Part shown: positions 26,714-34,509 of the stretch, piece after piece
Layout: every line of letters begins with the position of its first letter
Numbering within the stretch: the stretch's first letter is position 1
Assembly (NCBI GenBank): GCA_047600605.1
Contig: JASGKK010000002.1
Coordinates: 186,001 to 250,000 of the forward strand
Source of the DNA: CAYMZZ01 sp047600605
GTDB taxonomy: Bacteria > Bacteroidota > Bacteroidia > Chitinophagales > Chitinophagaceae
DNA: 64,000 bases
Reading direction: 5' to 3'
The notes under the pieces: model-generated
Database searches by the model: none
What the model was told of the DNA's origin: nothing
What the model saw: only the letters and a program-made list of their open reading frames with translations
Position numbers and translations under genes: made by a program

Positions 26714-27150
26714 GAGTTATAAGTGTTGAGTTCTAAGTTTTAAGTTTTCTTGTTTGAGCGTACTTTTTGGATCAGCGCAATCAGCATTGCTTTTATTTCA
26801 CTGATTCCTGTATTTAAGTTTATGTATTCTTCAGTATTGATATATCCCAGGTCATTAATCAAAAGCAGGTAATACTCCACCTCATTTGTCGATCCAAGGC
26901 TCGTATTAAGAAAATGTGCGAGCTCTGCACCGGAATTTTTCCCACAACCTTCAGCAATATTGGCCGGTATGGAGTATGCAGACCGGCGCAGCTGGTTTTG
27001 CAATCCGTACCGTTCAGAATCCGGAAAGCTGCCGGATATCTTATAAATGGCAAGAACGAATCGGTGTGCGTGCTGCCACACTTTTAGCTTTTTGTAATCC
27101 TGCATCACTCTTCATTTTTCACTTATCACTTAAAACTTATAACTTATTAC
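26714..27150. repeat. Imperfect inverted flanks (family C) around four-helix-bundle gene
   Basis: The left flank (26714-26755) and right flank (27119-27150) are inverted relatives made of 7-bp units beginning AAGT (AAGTTAT, AAGTTTT, AAGTGAT). The core 18-mer GAGTTATAAGTGTTGAGT on the left matches the inverted right flank at 15 of 18 positions. Between them is one gene. The flanks resemble terminal inverted repeats, but no target-site duplication is obvious. Confidence 0.55.
26740..27105 (-). CDS. Four helix bundle protein (S23/IVP family)
   Basis: 121 residues of the S23/23S-intervening-sequence four-helix-bundle family, recognisable from KLKVWQHAHRF near the start and the LRRSAYSIPANIAEG segment. 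Members are scattered, often strain-specific genes of unknown function; relatives include the Avd accessory protein of diversity-generating retroelements. No reverse transcriptase or variable repeat is near, so this is not a retroelement. It splits the arginine operon between argC and argD and is flanked by inverted AT-rich repeats, which suggests insertion. Confidence 0.85.
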   Translation of the reverse strand: MQDYKKLKVWQHAHRFVLAIYKISGSFPDSERYGLQNQLRRSAYSIPANIAEGCGKNSGAELAHFLNTSLGSTNEVEYYLLLINDLGYINTEEYINLNTGISEIKAMLIALIQKVRSNKKT

Positions 27151-27152
27151 TG

Positions 27153-28139
27153 TCAAAAATATGAGGCTTTCAATTTCAATCCCGCCTCCTCATTGAGTCC
27201 AAACATCAAATTCATATTCTGTACTGCCTGGCCGCTGGCGCCTTTGAGCAGGTTGTCGAGTGCTGAATGCACAACCAGTTTGGTGCCGGCCTTTTCCAGT
27301 TGTACCACCCCTTTATTCGTATTCACTACCTGCTTCAGGAATATGGCATCGCGGCTCACTTTCGTGAAGGGGTGATCTTTATAAAAATTGGTAAATAATG
27401 TATACAGTTCTCCAATGCTCAGATCGCAATGAATGGTAGAGCTTACAAAAATACCACGGGTAAAATCGCCCCGCCATGGCACAAAGCTGATGTCGATATC
27501 AGTATTGGGCTGCAGTTGCAGCAGCGACTGGCCGATCTCGCCCAGGTGCTGATGCGTAAGTGTTTTATAAGCCTGTATGTTATTGGCCCGCCAGCTGAAA
27601 TGAGAGGTAGTGCTCAGTGACTGACCAGCGCCGGTTGAACCGGTGATACCGGTAGTATAGATATCGCTCAGCAAACCCGCTTCTGCAAGAGGCAGTAATC
27701 CGAGTTGTAATGCTGTGGCAAAACAACCGGGATTGGCAATATTCTGCGCAGTACGGATAGCATCGCGGTTGAGTTCGGGCAGACCATATACAAACTGCCG
27801 GTCACCGATTTTGGATTGCGGTGCCAGTCTGAAGTCATTGGCCAGATCAATAATGCGGGTGTGTGCAGCAATTTTATGTTCGGTGAGAAAATTGCGCGAC
27901 TCCCCATGACCCAGGCAAAGGAATAATACATCAATATCGCTGCTGAGTGTATCAGTAAAAAGTAAACCAGTATCGCCCAGCAGATCCTGATGAATATGTG
28001 AAACAGGTTTGCCTGCATTGCTGCGGCTATGGATAAAAGAGAGTGTGACCTGAGGATGCTGTACCAGCAGACGGATCAACTCCCCGCCGGTATAACCAGC
28101 ACCACCAATGATTCCCACTTTTATATTGCTTGTACTCAT
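27153..28139 (-). CDS. argC: N-acetyl-gamma-glutamyl-phosphate reductase
   Basis: An NADPH-dependent reductase, 328 residues. The nucleotide loop GIIGGAGYTGGELIRLL is at the N-terminus, the catalytic Cys is in NPGCFATALQLG, and GITGSTGAGQS follows. The conserved His in the PWRGDFTRGIF region is replaced by a shorter motif usual in this clade. It belongs to the minus-strand operon. A family A repeat separates it from argG. Confidence 0.93.
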   Translation of the reverse strand: MSTSNIKVGIIGGAGYTGGELIRLLVQHPQVTLSFIHSRSNAGKPVSHIHQDLLGDTGLLFTDTLSSDIDVLFLCLGHGESRNFLTEHKIAAHTRIIDLANDFRLAPQSKIGDRQFVYGLPELNRDAIRTAQNIANPGCFATALQLGLLPLAEAGLLSDIYTTGITGSTGAGQSLSTTSHFSWRANNIQAYKTLTHQHLGEIGQSLLQLQPNTDIDISFVPWRGDFTRGIFVSSTIHCDLSIGELYTLFTNFYKDHPFTKVSRDAIFLKQVVNTNKGVVQLEKAGTKLVVHSALDNLLKGASGQAVQNMNLMFGLNEEAGLKLKASYF

Positions 28140-28152
28140 AGCTTATATTTCG

Positions 28153-28274
28153 GATTTGAAGATTTGAGGATTTGAAAATTTGAAGATGCAATCGAATCGG
28201 CACTTTCTAATTCATTAGCATATCAGCACATTTTCTTTCATCTTCAAATCCTCGAATTTCCAAATCACCCAATC
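28153..28274. repeat. Palindromic intergenic repeat, family A (copy 2)
   Basis: A left arm 28153-28188 of 8-bp units (GATTTGAA, GATTTGAG, GATTTGAA, AATTTGAA) and an inverted, more degenerate right arm 28239-28274. It occupies nearly all of the argC-argG spacer and ends two bases before the argG stop codon. Confidence 0.75.
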
Positions 28275-28275
28275 A

Positions 28276-29472
28276 TTATTCGTTGTCTGTTTTCACCAGA
28301 TGATACATCATCGTCTGGTTGCCGAAGATGCGGCTGAAGCCACGAACATCTTCGCCGGTGAAACCGGTATTCATTTCACCATATTTACCAAACTTGCTGT
28401 TCATGAGATCAAATTTGCTTTCGATACCGATGACCTGGAAGCGATAAGGCTGCAGTTGCACAAATACATCGCCGGTTACATTGCGCTGACTGTTTTGCAG
28501 GAAGGCTTCAATATCACGCATTACAGGATCCAGGATCTGACCTTCATGCAGCCAGTTGCCATAAAACTGGGCCAGCTGATCTTTCCAGTTGAGCTGCCAC
28601 TTGGTGAGCACATGTTTTTCGAGTGCGTGGTGTGCCTTGAGTATCACCATGGGAGCAGCGGCTTCAAAACCCACGCGGCCTTTGATGCCGATGATGGTAT
28701 CGCCCACATGAATGTCGCGCCCGAGGCCATAAGGACCGGCAATCTGCTGCAGGTGCTGGATGGCTTCGGCAGGATGGTTGAAGTTTTGACCATTCACTTT
28801 GCGCAGTTCGCCTTTTTCAAAATGAAGCACTACTTCTTCACTGCCGGTTTTGGTGACCTGGGTAGGCCAGGCTTCTTCGGGCAGTATTCCTTTGGAAGAG
28901 AGTGTTTCGCGGCCACCTACGCTCGTACCCCAGAGCCCTTTATTAATAGAATAAGCAGCTTTGGCAAAATTCATATCCACTTTTTTGCCCTGCAGGTATT
29001 CGATCTCTGCTTCGCGGCTCAGCTTGAGGTCACGGATGGGAGTGATGATCTCCACGCCAGGGATCATGATATGAAAGACCATGTCGAAACGAACCTGGTC
29101 ATTTCCTGCGCCGGTGCTGCCATGTGCCACTGCGTCGGCCTTCAGTTCTTTGGCATGATCGGCAATATGGAGGGCCTGGCTAAGACGTTCGGCAGATACA
29201 CTGAGGGGGTAGGTATTATTCTTAAGCACATTACCGTAGATCAGAAAGCGGATGATGCTGTCATAATAGCTTTTTACAGCATTGACGGTCTTGTGTGTTT
29301 TGACGCCCAGTTTATAGGCATGTGCTTCTATCTGGCGGAGCTCTTCGTCAGAAAAGCCGCCGGTATTCACGATGATGCTGTGCACTTCGTAGCCCAGGTC
29401 ATCGGTCAGGTATTTAACACAGAAGGAAGTATCTAATCCGCCACTGAAACCCAGTACAACTTTTTTTGCCAT
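28276..29472 (-). CDS. argG: Argininosuccinate synthase
   Basis: A cytosolic ligase joining citrulline and aspartate with ATP, 398 residues from ATG 29470-29472. A TTG four codons earlier is less likely. The ATP pyrophosphatase loop VVLGFSGGLDTSFCVKYL is at the N-terminus; HGSTGAGNDQVRFD and NINKG-like segments (AYSINKGLWG) follow. It is second in the operon, 17 bp after the GNAT gene. Confidence 0.95.
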   Translation of the reverse strand: MAKKVVLGFSGGLDTSFCVKYLTDDLGYEVHSIIVNTGGFSDEELRQIEAHAYKLGVKTHKTVNAVKSYYDSIIRFLIYGNVLKNNTYPLSVSAERLSQALHIADHAKELKADAVAHGSTGAGNDQVRFDMVFHIMIPGVEIITPIRDLKLSREAEIEYLQGKKVDMNFAKAAYSINKGLWGTSVGGRETLSSKGILPEEAWPTQVTKTGSEEVVLHFEKGELRKVNGQNFNHPAEAIQHLQQIAGPYGLGRDIHVGDTIIGIKGRVGFEAAAPMVILKAHHALEKHVLTKWQLNWKDQLAQFYGNWLHEGQILDPVMRDIEAFLQNSQRNVTGDVFVQLQPYRFQVIGIESKFDLMNSKFGKYGEMNTGFTGEDVRGFSRIFGNQTMMYHLVKTDNE

Positions 29473-29489
29473 CGTTTTATTCAACAGAT

Positions 29490-30209
29490 TTATAAATGAA
29501 ATAAATGGTGCAATAGTGATTTTGGTTTACTGCCACCTCCGTTACCCTGGCCATTTGAGTCGCGCTTGAGGAAGGGGCGCAGCAGTTTCCATTGTTTAAA
29601 GCGAAGCAATCGTTCAAAGCCTTTGGCGTTTTCCTTGAAGTATTTCTTTGTTTCTTCAGGCTGATAATGATCTTTAGGATCAAACAGCATGGCAGTGCAC
29701 ATGCAGTTTTTCCGGTCCTTGCTCATCAGGATTTCATAGTTCACACAGCTTTTGCAGCCGGCCCAGAACGCGTCATCCTGCGTAAGTTCGGAATAAGTTA
29801 CGGGTTCATAGCCCAAATCGGAGTTGATTTTCATCACGGCCAGCCCGGTAGTGAGGCCAAAGATCTTGGCTTCGGGATATTTCTGACGTGAAAGATTGAA
29901 AATCTTTTGTTTAATGGATTTAGCCACACCGCTTTTGCGGAAGGCAGGGGCGACAATAAGGCCAGAGTTGGCCACATATTCGCCATGGCTCCAGGTTTCG
30001 ATATAGCAAAAACCCACCCATTCGCCTCCACGGGTAAGGGCGATCACCGCTTTTCCTTCATCGATCTTTTCGTCAATATAAGAAGGGCTTCGCTTGGCAA
30101 TGCCGGTACCACGGGCTTTAGCCGACGACTCCATTTCCTCGGTGATGAGGGTTGAATATTTTTTATCATCAGGGGTTGCTACCCTTACGATGATCTCTTG
30201 ATTGTCCAC
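29490..30209 (-). CDS. GNAT acetyltransferase, probable first enzyme of arginine pathway
   Basis: 239 residues. GNAT fold in the first 160 (IVAPAFRKSGVAKSIKQKIF supplies the acetyl-CoA loop), then a Cys-containing segment (AGCKSCVNYEILMSKDRKNCMC) and a basic tail. It opens the arginine operon, so it is probably the acyltransferase acting on glutamate (ArgA function); the direct evidence is position only. The start is GTG 30207-30209: an in-frame TAA lies 9 bp upstream and no ATG fits. The upstream leader carries an Arg-rich ORF and alternative stems. Confidence 0.75.
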   Translation of the reverse strand: MDNQEIIVRVATPDDKKYSTLITEEMESSAKARGTGIAKRSPSYIDEKIDEGKAVIALTRGGEWVGFCYIETWSHGEYVANSGLIVAPAFRKSGVAKSIKQKIFNLSRQKYPEAKIFGLTTGLAVMKINSDLGYEPVTYSELTQDDAFWAGCKSCVNYEILMSKDRKNCMCTAMLFDPKDHYQPEETKKYFKENAKGFERLLRFKQWKLLRPFLKRDSNGQGNGGGSKPKSLLHHLFHL

Positions 30210-30241
30210 TCTGAAAGATTAAAATTGTGCGCGGATGACCA

Positions 30242-30317
30242 GTCCTGAAGTTGTTGCCGGAGAAAGTTCACTGACAGGGACCGTGGTTAGGGGTTCGTCC
30301 TGTCAGCATTCAGGACG
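30242..30317 (-). promoter_or_regulatory. Candidate arginine attenuator, competing stems
   Basis: Minus-strand CGTCCTG (30317-30311) can pair with CAGGACG (30302-30296). TGACAGGAC (30305-30297) can instead pair with GTCCCTGTCA (about 30281-30272, one bulge). GTCCTGAA (30316-30309) can also pair with TTCAGGAC (30249-30242). These share bases, so they compete. No strong T-tract follows, so control could be translational. Confidence 0.4.
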
Positions 30318-30425
30318 GCGTCGCGGACGGGAGAAGGTAAACACATCAAATCCTACAGCATACACACCACTGGTAATGGGTGCATGGAAGGCAAATTGTT
30401 TTGTATGTGTCAAAATATTGCTCAC
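30303..30425 (-). CDS. Putative arginine-rich leader peptide of the arg operon
   Basis: A minus-strand ORF of 40 codons from GTG 30423-30425 (or 36 from TTG 30411-30413) to TGA 30303-30305. It ends in RPRRRPEC, with four Arg codons (CGT, CGA, CGC, CGT) just before the stop. The last Arg codon lies in one arm of a hairpin. It starts about 30 bases after a candidate -7 box and ends about 95 bases before the GNAT start codon. Both this ORF and the GNAT gene have a TTTCAGA(G)GTG start context. Translation is inferred from position and composition. Confidence 0.45.
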   Translation of the reverse strand: MSNILTHTKQFAFHAPITSGVYAVGFDVFTFSRPRRRPEC

Positions 30426-30452
30426 CTCTGAAAGGTTTCTTAAATTGGATTA

Positions 30453-30460
30453 CAAATGTA
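30453..30460 (-). promoter_or_regulatory. -7 box of putative arginine operon promoter
   Basis: TACATTTG on the minus strand exactly matches TAnnTTTG. Transcription from here would give a leader of about 240 nt before the GNAT gene. No -33 TTG at ideal spacing was found; TTG lies about 23 bp upstream. Confidence 0.45.
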
Positions 30461-30511
30461 TAATAATAATCGGGTTATATCCACAAAATTTTTTGTTATA
30501 AAACAGAATCC

Positions 30512-30931
30512 ATGACCAGCGGAAACCTCAATCCCCGGCCGGCATTTACAGGCATGCGAAAGTTTCTCCGAACGTTTGTTATAATCCTGATCCTCCTGTT
30601 GGGATTGTTTATATATTGGAAATATTACTATGTAATTGGTGATGGGGTAAAATCGGGTTACCTCAATTTTGCTGTGCGAAAAGGTCAGCTCTTTAAGACC
30701 TATGAAGGCAAACTGATCCAGGAAGGGTTACGCAGTAAGGTGGTAGGATCTATTCAGTCAAATGAGTTTGAATTTTCTATCAGCAACAAGCGCGTCTATG
30801 ATACACTCTCACTCAACAGTGGAAAGATTTTTGATCTGCATTATAAAGAATATAACGGAGCTCTTCCCTGGCGCGGATATACACGTTATATGGTTGACAG
30901 CATCATTTCCATGCGTGATCCGGATCGCTGA
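30512..30931 (+). CDS. Small single-pass membrane protein, unknown function
   Basis: 139 residues: a short N-terminal extension, one hydrophobic helix (about 19-37, TFVIILILLLGLFIYW) and an exported-looking domain (GQLFKTYEGKLIQEGLR, then YNGALPWRGYTRYMVDSI). Bacteroidota relatives are, as I recall, sometimes labelled 6-phosphogluconate dehydrogenase, which the sequence does not support. ATG 30554 (MRKFLRT) is an alternative start. It converges with the methylase gene 9 bp downstream. Confidence 0.75.
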   Translation: MTSGNLNPRPAFTGMRKFLRTFVIILILLLGLFIYWKYYYVIGDGVKSGYLNFAVRKGQLFKTYEGKLIQEGLRSKVVGSIQSNEFEFSISNKRVYDTLSLNSGKIFDLHYKEYNGALPWRGYTRYMVDSIISMRDPDR

Positions 30932-30940
30932 CCTCTTTTC

Positions 30941-31651
30941 TTATTTACCAGCCAGCAGCAGGAAGATCGCGGGCTGTTTATGAAAACCAGGCTGCTGGTT
31001 TTTCCACTGGGCAATCGTACAGGTGCGCACCCATTCATCGGGACCGGTAAGATTTACGGCAATACAAAGACGGGTTTGAGGCTGACAGGTTTTGAGCAGG
31101 GTTTCCAGCAATTGCTGATTGCGGTAAGGCGTCTCTATAAAAAGTTGTGTGCACTGATAACGGGCCGAATATGCCTCCAGTTCACGGATGGCTTTGCCCC
31201 GTTCCAGAGAATCAATTGGCAGGTAACCAATAAACTGAAACCGTTGACCATTCATGCCGCTGGCCATCAGGGCGAGCAGGAGTGAACTGGGCCCCACCAG
31301 CGGGTTTACCCGTGCTCCCATATCCTGTGCCGCACCTACCAGCAACTGACCGGGATCAGCAACACCGGGGCAACCGGCCTCACTCAGAATGCCAATGTTT
31401 TTGCCGGCTTTCAGCTCCTGCCGGAATGAGCTGATCACTTCCGGCTCGGCTTTATGAATCGTATACCAGCCAAAATCATCAATGGGCATTTCTTTCCATA
31501 TACGCTTCAGAAAACGGCGGGCAGTACGTTCATTTTCCACAAAAAATACCTGGCATTGTTTTACCGCCTCAACCAGGTAGGGAGCAGGCAGGGCGGCCAG
31601 GCCATCGTCGTGCAACAGAGAAGGAATAAGATATACCTGACCTGTATGCAT
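30941..31651 (-). CDS. RsmI-like tetrapyrrole-methylase-fold SAM methyltransferase
   Basis: 236 residues of the TP-methylase fold, the RsmI side of the family (2'-O-methylation of 16S rRNA C1402). It has LSEAGCPGVADPG, the family glycine loop, and NPLVGPSSLLLALMASG. It is shorter than E. coli RsmI at the C-terminus, as in other Bacteroidota, where a canonical rsmI often exists elsewhere. The exact target is therefore uncertain. It is one base pair from the EI24 gene and probably co-transcribed. Confidence 0.8.
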   Translation of the reverse strand: MHTGQVYLIPSLLHDDGLAALPAPYLVEAVKQCQVFFVENERTARRFLKRIWKEMPIDDFGWYTIHKAEPEVISSFRQELKAGKNIGILSEAGCPGVADPGQLLVGAAQDMGARVNPLVGPSSLLLALMASGMNGQRFQFIGYLPIDSLERGKAIRELEAYSARYQCTQLFIETPYRNQQLLETLLKTCQPQTRLCIAVNLTGPDEWVRTCTIAQWKNQQPGFHKQPAIFLLLAGK

Positions 31652-31652
31652 A

Positions 31653-32399
31653 CTAATTGCTTTTTACTTTATGCGCTGTAAGAGTACCGGCTACGATAGC
31701 ATAGGCAGGTGCAAAGATCACGACCACGTGCATCAGGTAAAACAGGATGCCATTGCCAATGGCCAGACCCTTATGCCGGCCTATATAATGTGTGCTTTGC
31801 GAGGCACTGAATTGTTTACGTGCAAGTCCGTAATCGACCATCGAAAAACCATAATAGTAACACTCCATAAACAGTACAATAAGCGGAGTGATCCAGCCAA
31901 TCAGGGGAATGAGGGCCAGGAATAAAAGCGCCACCAGGTATACGGTCTGCCAGCCACAATTGCGCAGGGCCATTTTCATACCCCGTACGGCCTCGGGCCA
32001 GATCGCATCCCAGCCGGGATTGGTTTCATTGTTTTCAATAATAGACTCGGTTTTGCGGCTCAGATAAGCGAAGACGGGCGCACCGATGATAAGACAGAGA
32101 TATTTGAGAAAAGAAAAATAAAATAATAATAAGGTGAGCCAGATCGTAATTCCGGCAAATGTGAACAGGAAGCCCAGAAAACTGTTATGAAAACGCTGGC
32201 TCCAGTCGCCCAGGTGAAGGATATGTGTGATATAGCCCACTACATCGGTGGCAGAACGGCCAAAGAAATAAATGCCGATTACAAAAAGAATGGTATAGAT
32301 AAGACCGGGTATCAGCACCCATTTCCAAAGCTTATGCTTCAGAATAAACTGATGGGCTTCTCCCCAGGATTGGATCGCTATAACTATTTCCTTTAGCAA
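31653..32399 (-). CDS. EI24/CysZ-like polytopic membrane protein
   Basis: 248 residues with an N-terminal amphipathic start (MLKEIVIAIQSWGEAHQFI) and about four to five membrane segments, matching the EI24 family that includes the sulfate transporter CysZ. The TNPGWDAIWPEAVRGMKMALRN cytosolic loop is typical of the Bacteroidota branch. Sulfate transport cannot be assumed. It lies upstream of the RsmI-like gene in one transcript. Confidence 0.8.
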   Translation of the reverse strand: MLKEIVIAIQSWGEAHQFILKHKLWKWVLIPGLIYTILFVIGIYFFGRSATDVVGYITHILHLGDWSQRFHNSFLGFLFTFAGITIWLTLLLFYFSFLKYLCLIIGAPVFAYLSRKTESIIENNETNPGWDAIWPEAVRGMKMALRNCGWQTVYLVALLFLALIPLIGWITPLIVLFMECYYYGFSMVDYGLARKQFSASQSTHYIGRHKGLAIGNGILFYLMHVVVIFAPAYAIVAGTLTAHKVKSN

Positions 32400-32461
32400 G
32401 GGTTATTTTTGAGTGGGTAAATATAGGGAATAGTGGTCAGTTGTCAGTGGACGGAAGAAAC

Positions 32462-32498
32462 CCCTTTAAACTCTTTATACTTTTAAACATTTAAACTA
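32462..32498 (+). repeat. Single arm of family B repeat before mpg
   Basis: CCTTTAAACTCTTTATAC-type units (TTTAAACT, TTTATACT, TTTAAACA) run up to 3 bp before the ATG at 32501. No opposite arm is visible, unlike the other family B copies. Confidence 0.6.
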
Positions 32499-32500
32499 TT

Positions 32501-33106
32501 ATGACAATACTTCCATTCACTTTTTACCGCCGCTCCGATGTGCTGGAAGTAGCAGCAGACCTGATGGGCAAGCTGCTGGTGACGCGGTGGAATGGTGTGA
32601 CCACTTCGGGACGTATTGTGGAATGTGAAGCGTATGCAGGAGCAGGCGATCGTGCTTCGCATGCTTTTGGTGGCCGACGCACTGCGCGCAATGAACCCAT
32701 GTATGCTGCCGGCGGCAGATCCTATGTATATCTGTGTTATGGTATTCATCATTTGTTTAACGTAGTGACCAACGAAGCAGAGACTCCACATGCGGTACTG
32801 ATACGGGCACTGGAACCGGTAAAAGGAGTGGAAGAAATGCTGAAGCGCGTGGGCAAACCCCGGCTGGATGTTTCACTTACACGTGGCCCGGGCAATCTCA
32901 GCAAGGCATTGGGAATCGCAACAGGGCATACGAATATTTCATTAAAAAGTACGGAACTCTTTATTGCCGATGATGGTTTCCGGCTACAGCCTGGTCAGTT
33001 AGCATGGTCTCCGCGTATTGGCGTGGATTATGCCGGCGAAGATGCCTTATTGCCTTACCGGTTATATGTAAAGGGAAATGCGTATGTAAGCGGCCGCCCG
33101 CGTTAA
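32501..33106 (+). CDS. DNA-3-methyladenine glycosylase (AAG/MPG family)
   Basis: A base-excision repair glycosylase removing alkylated purines, 201 residues. Motifs GRIVECEAYAGAGDRASHAFGG, RNEPMYAAGGRSYVYLCYGIHH and ALEP are those of AAG. The catalytic Glu lies in VECEAY. It is an isolated gene on the plus strand; its stop overlaps the convergent symporter gene by 4 bp. Confidence 0.93.
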   Translation: MTILPFTFYRRSDVLEVAADLMGKLLVTRWNGVTTSGRIVECEAYAGAGDRASHAFGGRRTARNEPMYAAGGRSYVYLCYGIHHLFNVVTNEAETPHAVLIRALEPVKGVEEMLKRVGKPRLDVSLTRGPGNLSKALGIATGHTNISLKSTELFIADDGFRLQPGQLAWSPRIGVDYAGEDALLPYRLYVKGNAYVSGRPR

Positions 33107-34461
33107 GAACGGTCGCTGCGACGTTCCGGCGGATTGATGGTACTAGCCCTGATATTGTCGTCAACAATATCTTCCGTAACAGCTACTTCCGAAAAAGCAA
33201 CCGACATTTTCTGCCGGTCAAATTCCTTTTCATTATTAGCGATCCATACGGTAGCCACGCCGTTGCCGATGAAATTGGTGATAGCTCTGGCTTCTGACAT
33301 GAAGCGATCCACGCCCAGCAGCAGGGCCAGTCCTTCGATCGGGATTACCTTGATGGTACTGAGTGTGGAAGCCAGCACTACAAAGCCACTGCCCGTAACG
33401 CCAGCGGCTCCTTTGGAAGTGAGCATGAGTATACCGATAATACTGGCGATCTGTGCCAGCGACAGATCCACATGAAATACCTGTGCCAGAAAGATCATAC
33501 ACATGGAAAGGTAGATGGTAGTGCCATCGAGGTTGAAGGAATAACCAGTGGGCACCACCAGGCCTACAATTGATTTGGAACACCCCATACGCTCCAGCTT
33601 CTCCATCAGTGATGGCAGTGCCGCTTCTGAAGAAGAAGTACCCAGTACCACCAGCAACTCTTCGCGGATATACCGTAGAAAACGCGATATGCGGATACGG
33701 TACATACGCAGGATAAAATAAAGCACCACGAAAATGAAAATGGCCATCGTGGCATATACGGTACCCATGAGCATAGCCAACGGACGCAGCGTATTGATTC
33801 CGTATTTACTGATAGTATAGGCCATACCTCCCAGCGCCCCCAGTGGTGCCAGCAGCATCACCTTATGCAGTGCTTTGAATATTACTTTTGAGATACGCTG
33901 CAATGGAGCTATTATATTATTTCGTCCCGAATAAAAACTCAGGCCTATGCCAAAGCAGAGCGCCAGCAACAATACCTGCAGGGTGGAATTGTCTTTAAAG
34001 AACTGCCACCAGCTGAAGTGGTCACTTTGCCGGGTATAAGCCGATATGTCGGCCTGCTTAATATGACTGGTATCGACACCGGAGCCGGGTCTGATGATGA
34101 GTGCCACCACCACACCGATGATAAGGGCCAGGGTGGTCACCACTTCAAAATAAAGCAGGGCCTTGGCGCCCACCCGGCCTACCTTGCGCAGGTTGCCCAT
34201 GCTTACAATACCCAGGGTGATGGTAAGAAAAATGATTGGGTTGATAAAGAGTTTTACAATGCTGATAAAACCTGTACCCAGCATTTCGCTCAATGTGACA
34301 CCCAGGCTGAGGTCCTGGCCCAGAAAACGGGTTTTGAGTGGCTGATCGAGAACCCGCATCAATGCCAGTTGCGGATAATAATGGCCAATAAGAATGCCTG
34401 TTGTTATTGCCAGCAATACCCAGAAGGTAAGGTTGCGGAAGAGCCTTTTTAGCAGTGTCAT
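33103..34461 (-). CDS. Dicarboxylate/amino acid:cation symporter (DAACS)
   Basis: A 452-residue inner-membrane transporter of the GltP/DctA family with about eight helices. The re-entrant serine-rich motif appears as LGTSSSEAALPSLMEKLE, and the transport motif NLDGTTIY is present, as is the SKGAAGVTGSGF loop. The substrate is probably glutamate, aspartate or C4-dicarboxylate. It is a single gene. Confidence 0.92.
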   Translation of the reverse strand: MTLLKRLFRNLTFWVLLAITTGILIGHYYPQLALMRVLDQPLKTRFLGQDLSLGVTLSEMLGTGFISIVKLFINPIIFLTITLGIVSMGNLRKVGRVGAKALLYFEVVTTLALIIGVVVALIIRPGSGVDTSHIKQADISAYTRQSDHFSWWQFFKDNSTLQVLLLALCFGIGLSFYSGRNNIIAPLQRISKVIFKALHKVMLLAPLGALGGMAYTISKYGINTLRPLAMLMGTVYATMAIFIFVVLYFILRMYRIRISRFLRYIREELLVVLGTSSSEAALPSLMEKLERMGCSKSIVGLVVPTGYSFNLDGTTIYLSMCMIFLAQVFHVDLSLAQIASIIGILMLTSKGAAGVTGSGFVVLASTLSTIKVIPIEGLALLLGVDRFMSEARAITNFIGNGVATVWIANNEKEFDRQKMSVAFSEVAVTEDIVDDNIRASTINPPERRSDRS

Positions 34462-34509
34462 GATTGATCTGTAAGATAAGGCAATTGTACAAAGAGAACA
34501 GGAGGGAGA

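Noticed and set aside
26740..27105. Diversity-generating retroelement, because the gene is Avd-like
   Set aside because: No reverse transcriptase, template repeat or variable repeat is nearby.
28300..29436. Long plus-strand ORF (378 codons) antisense to argG
   Set aside because: ArgG on the minus strand has all family motifs; the antisense frame is an artefact of codon use.
30235..30501. Plus-strand 88-codon ORF in the arginine operon leader
   Set aside because: It runs opposite to the Arg-rich leader ORF and the structured leader, has no family signature, and its start context is poor.
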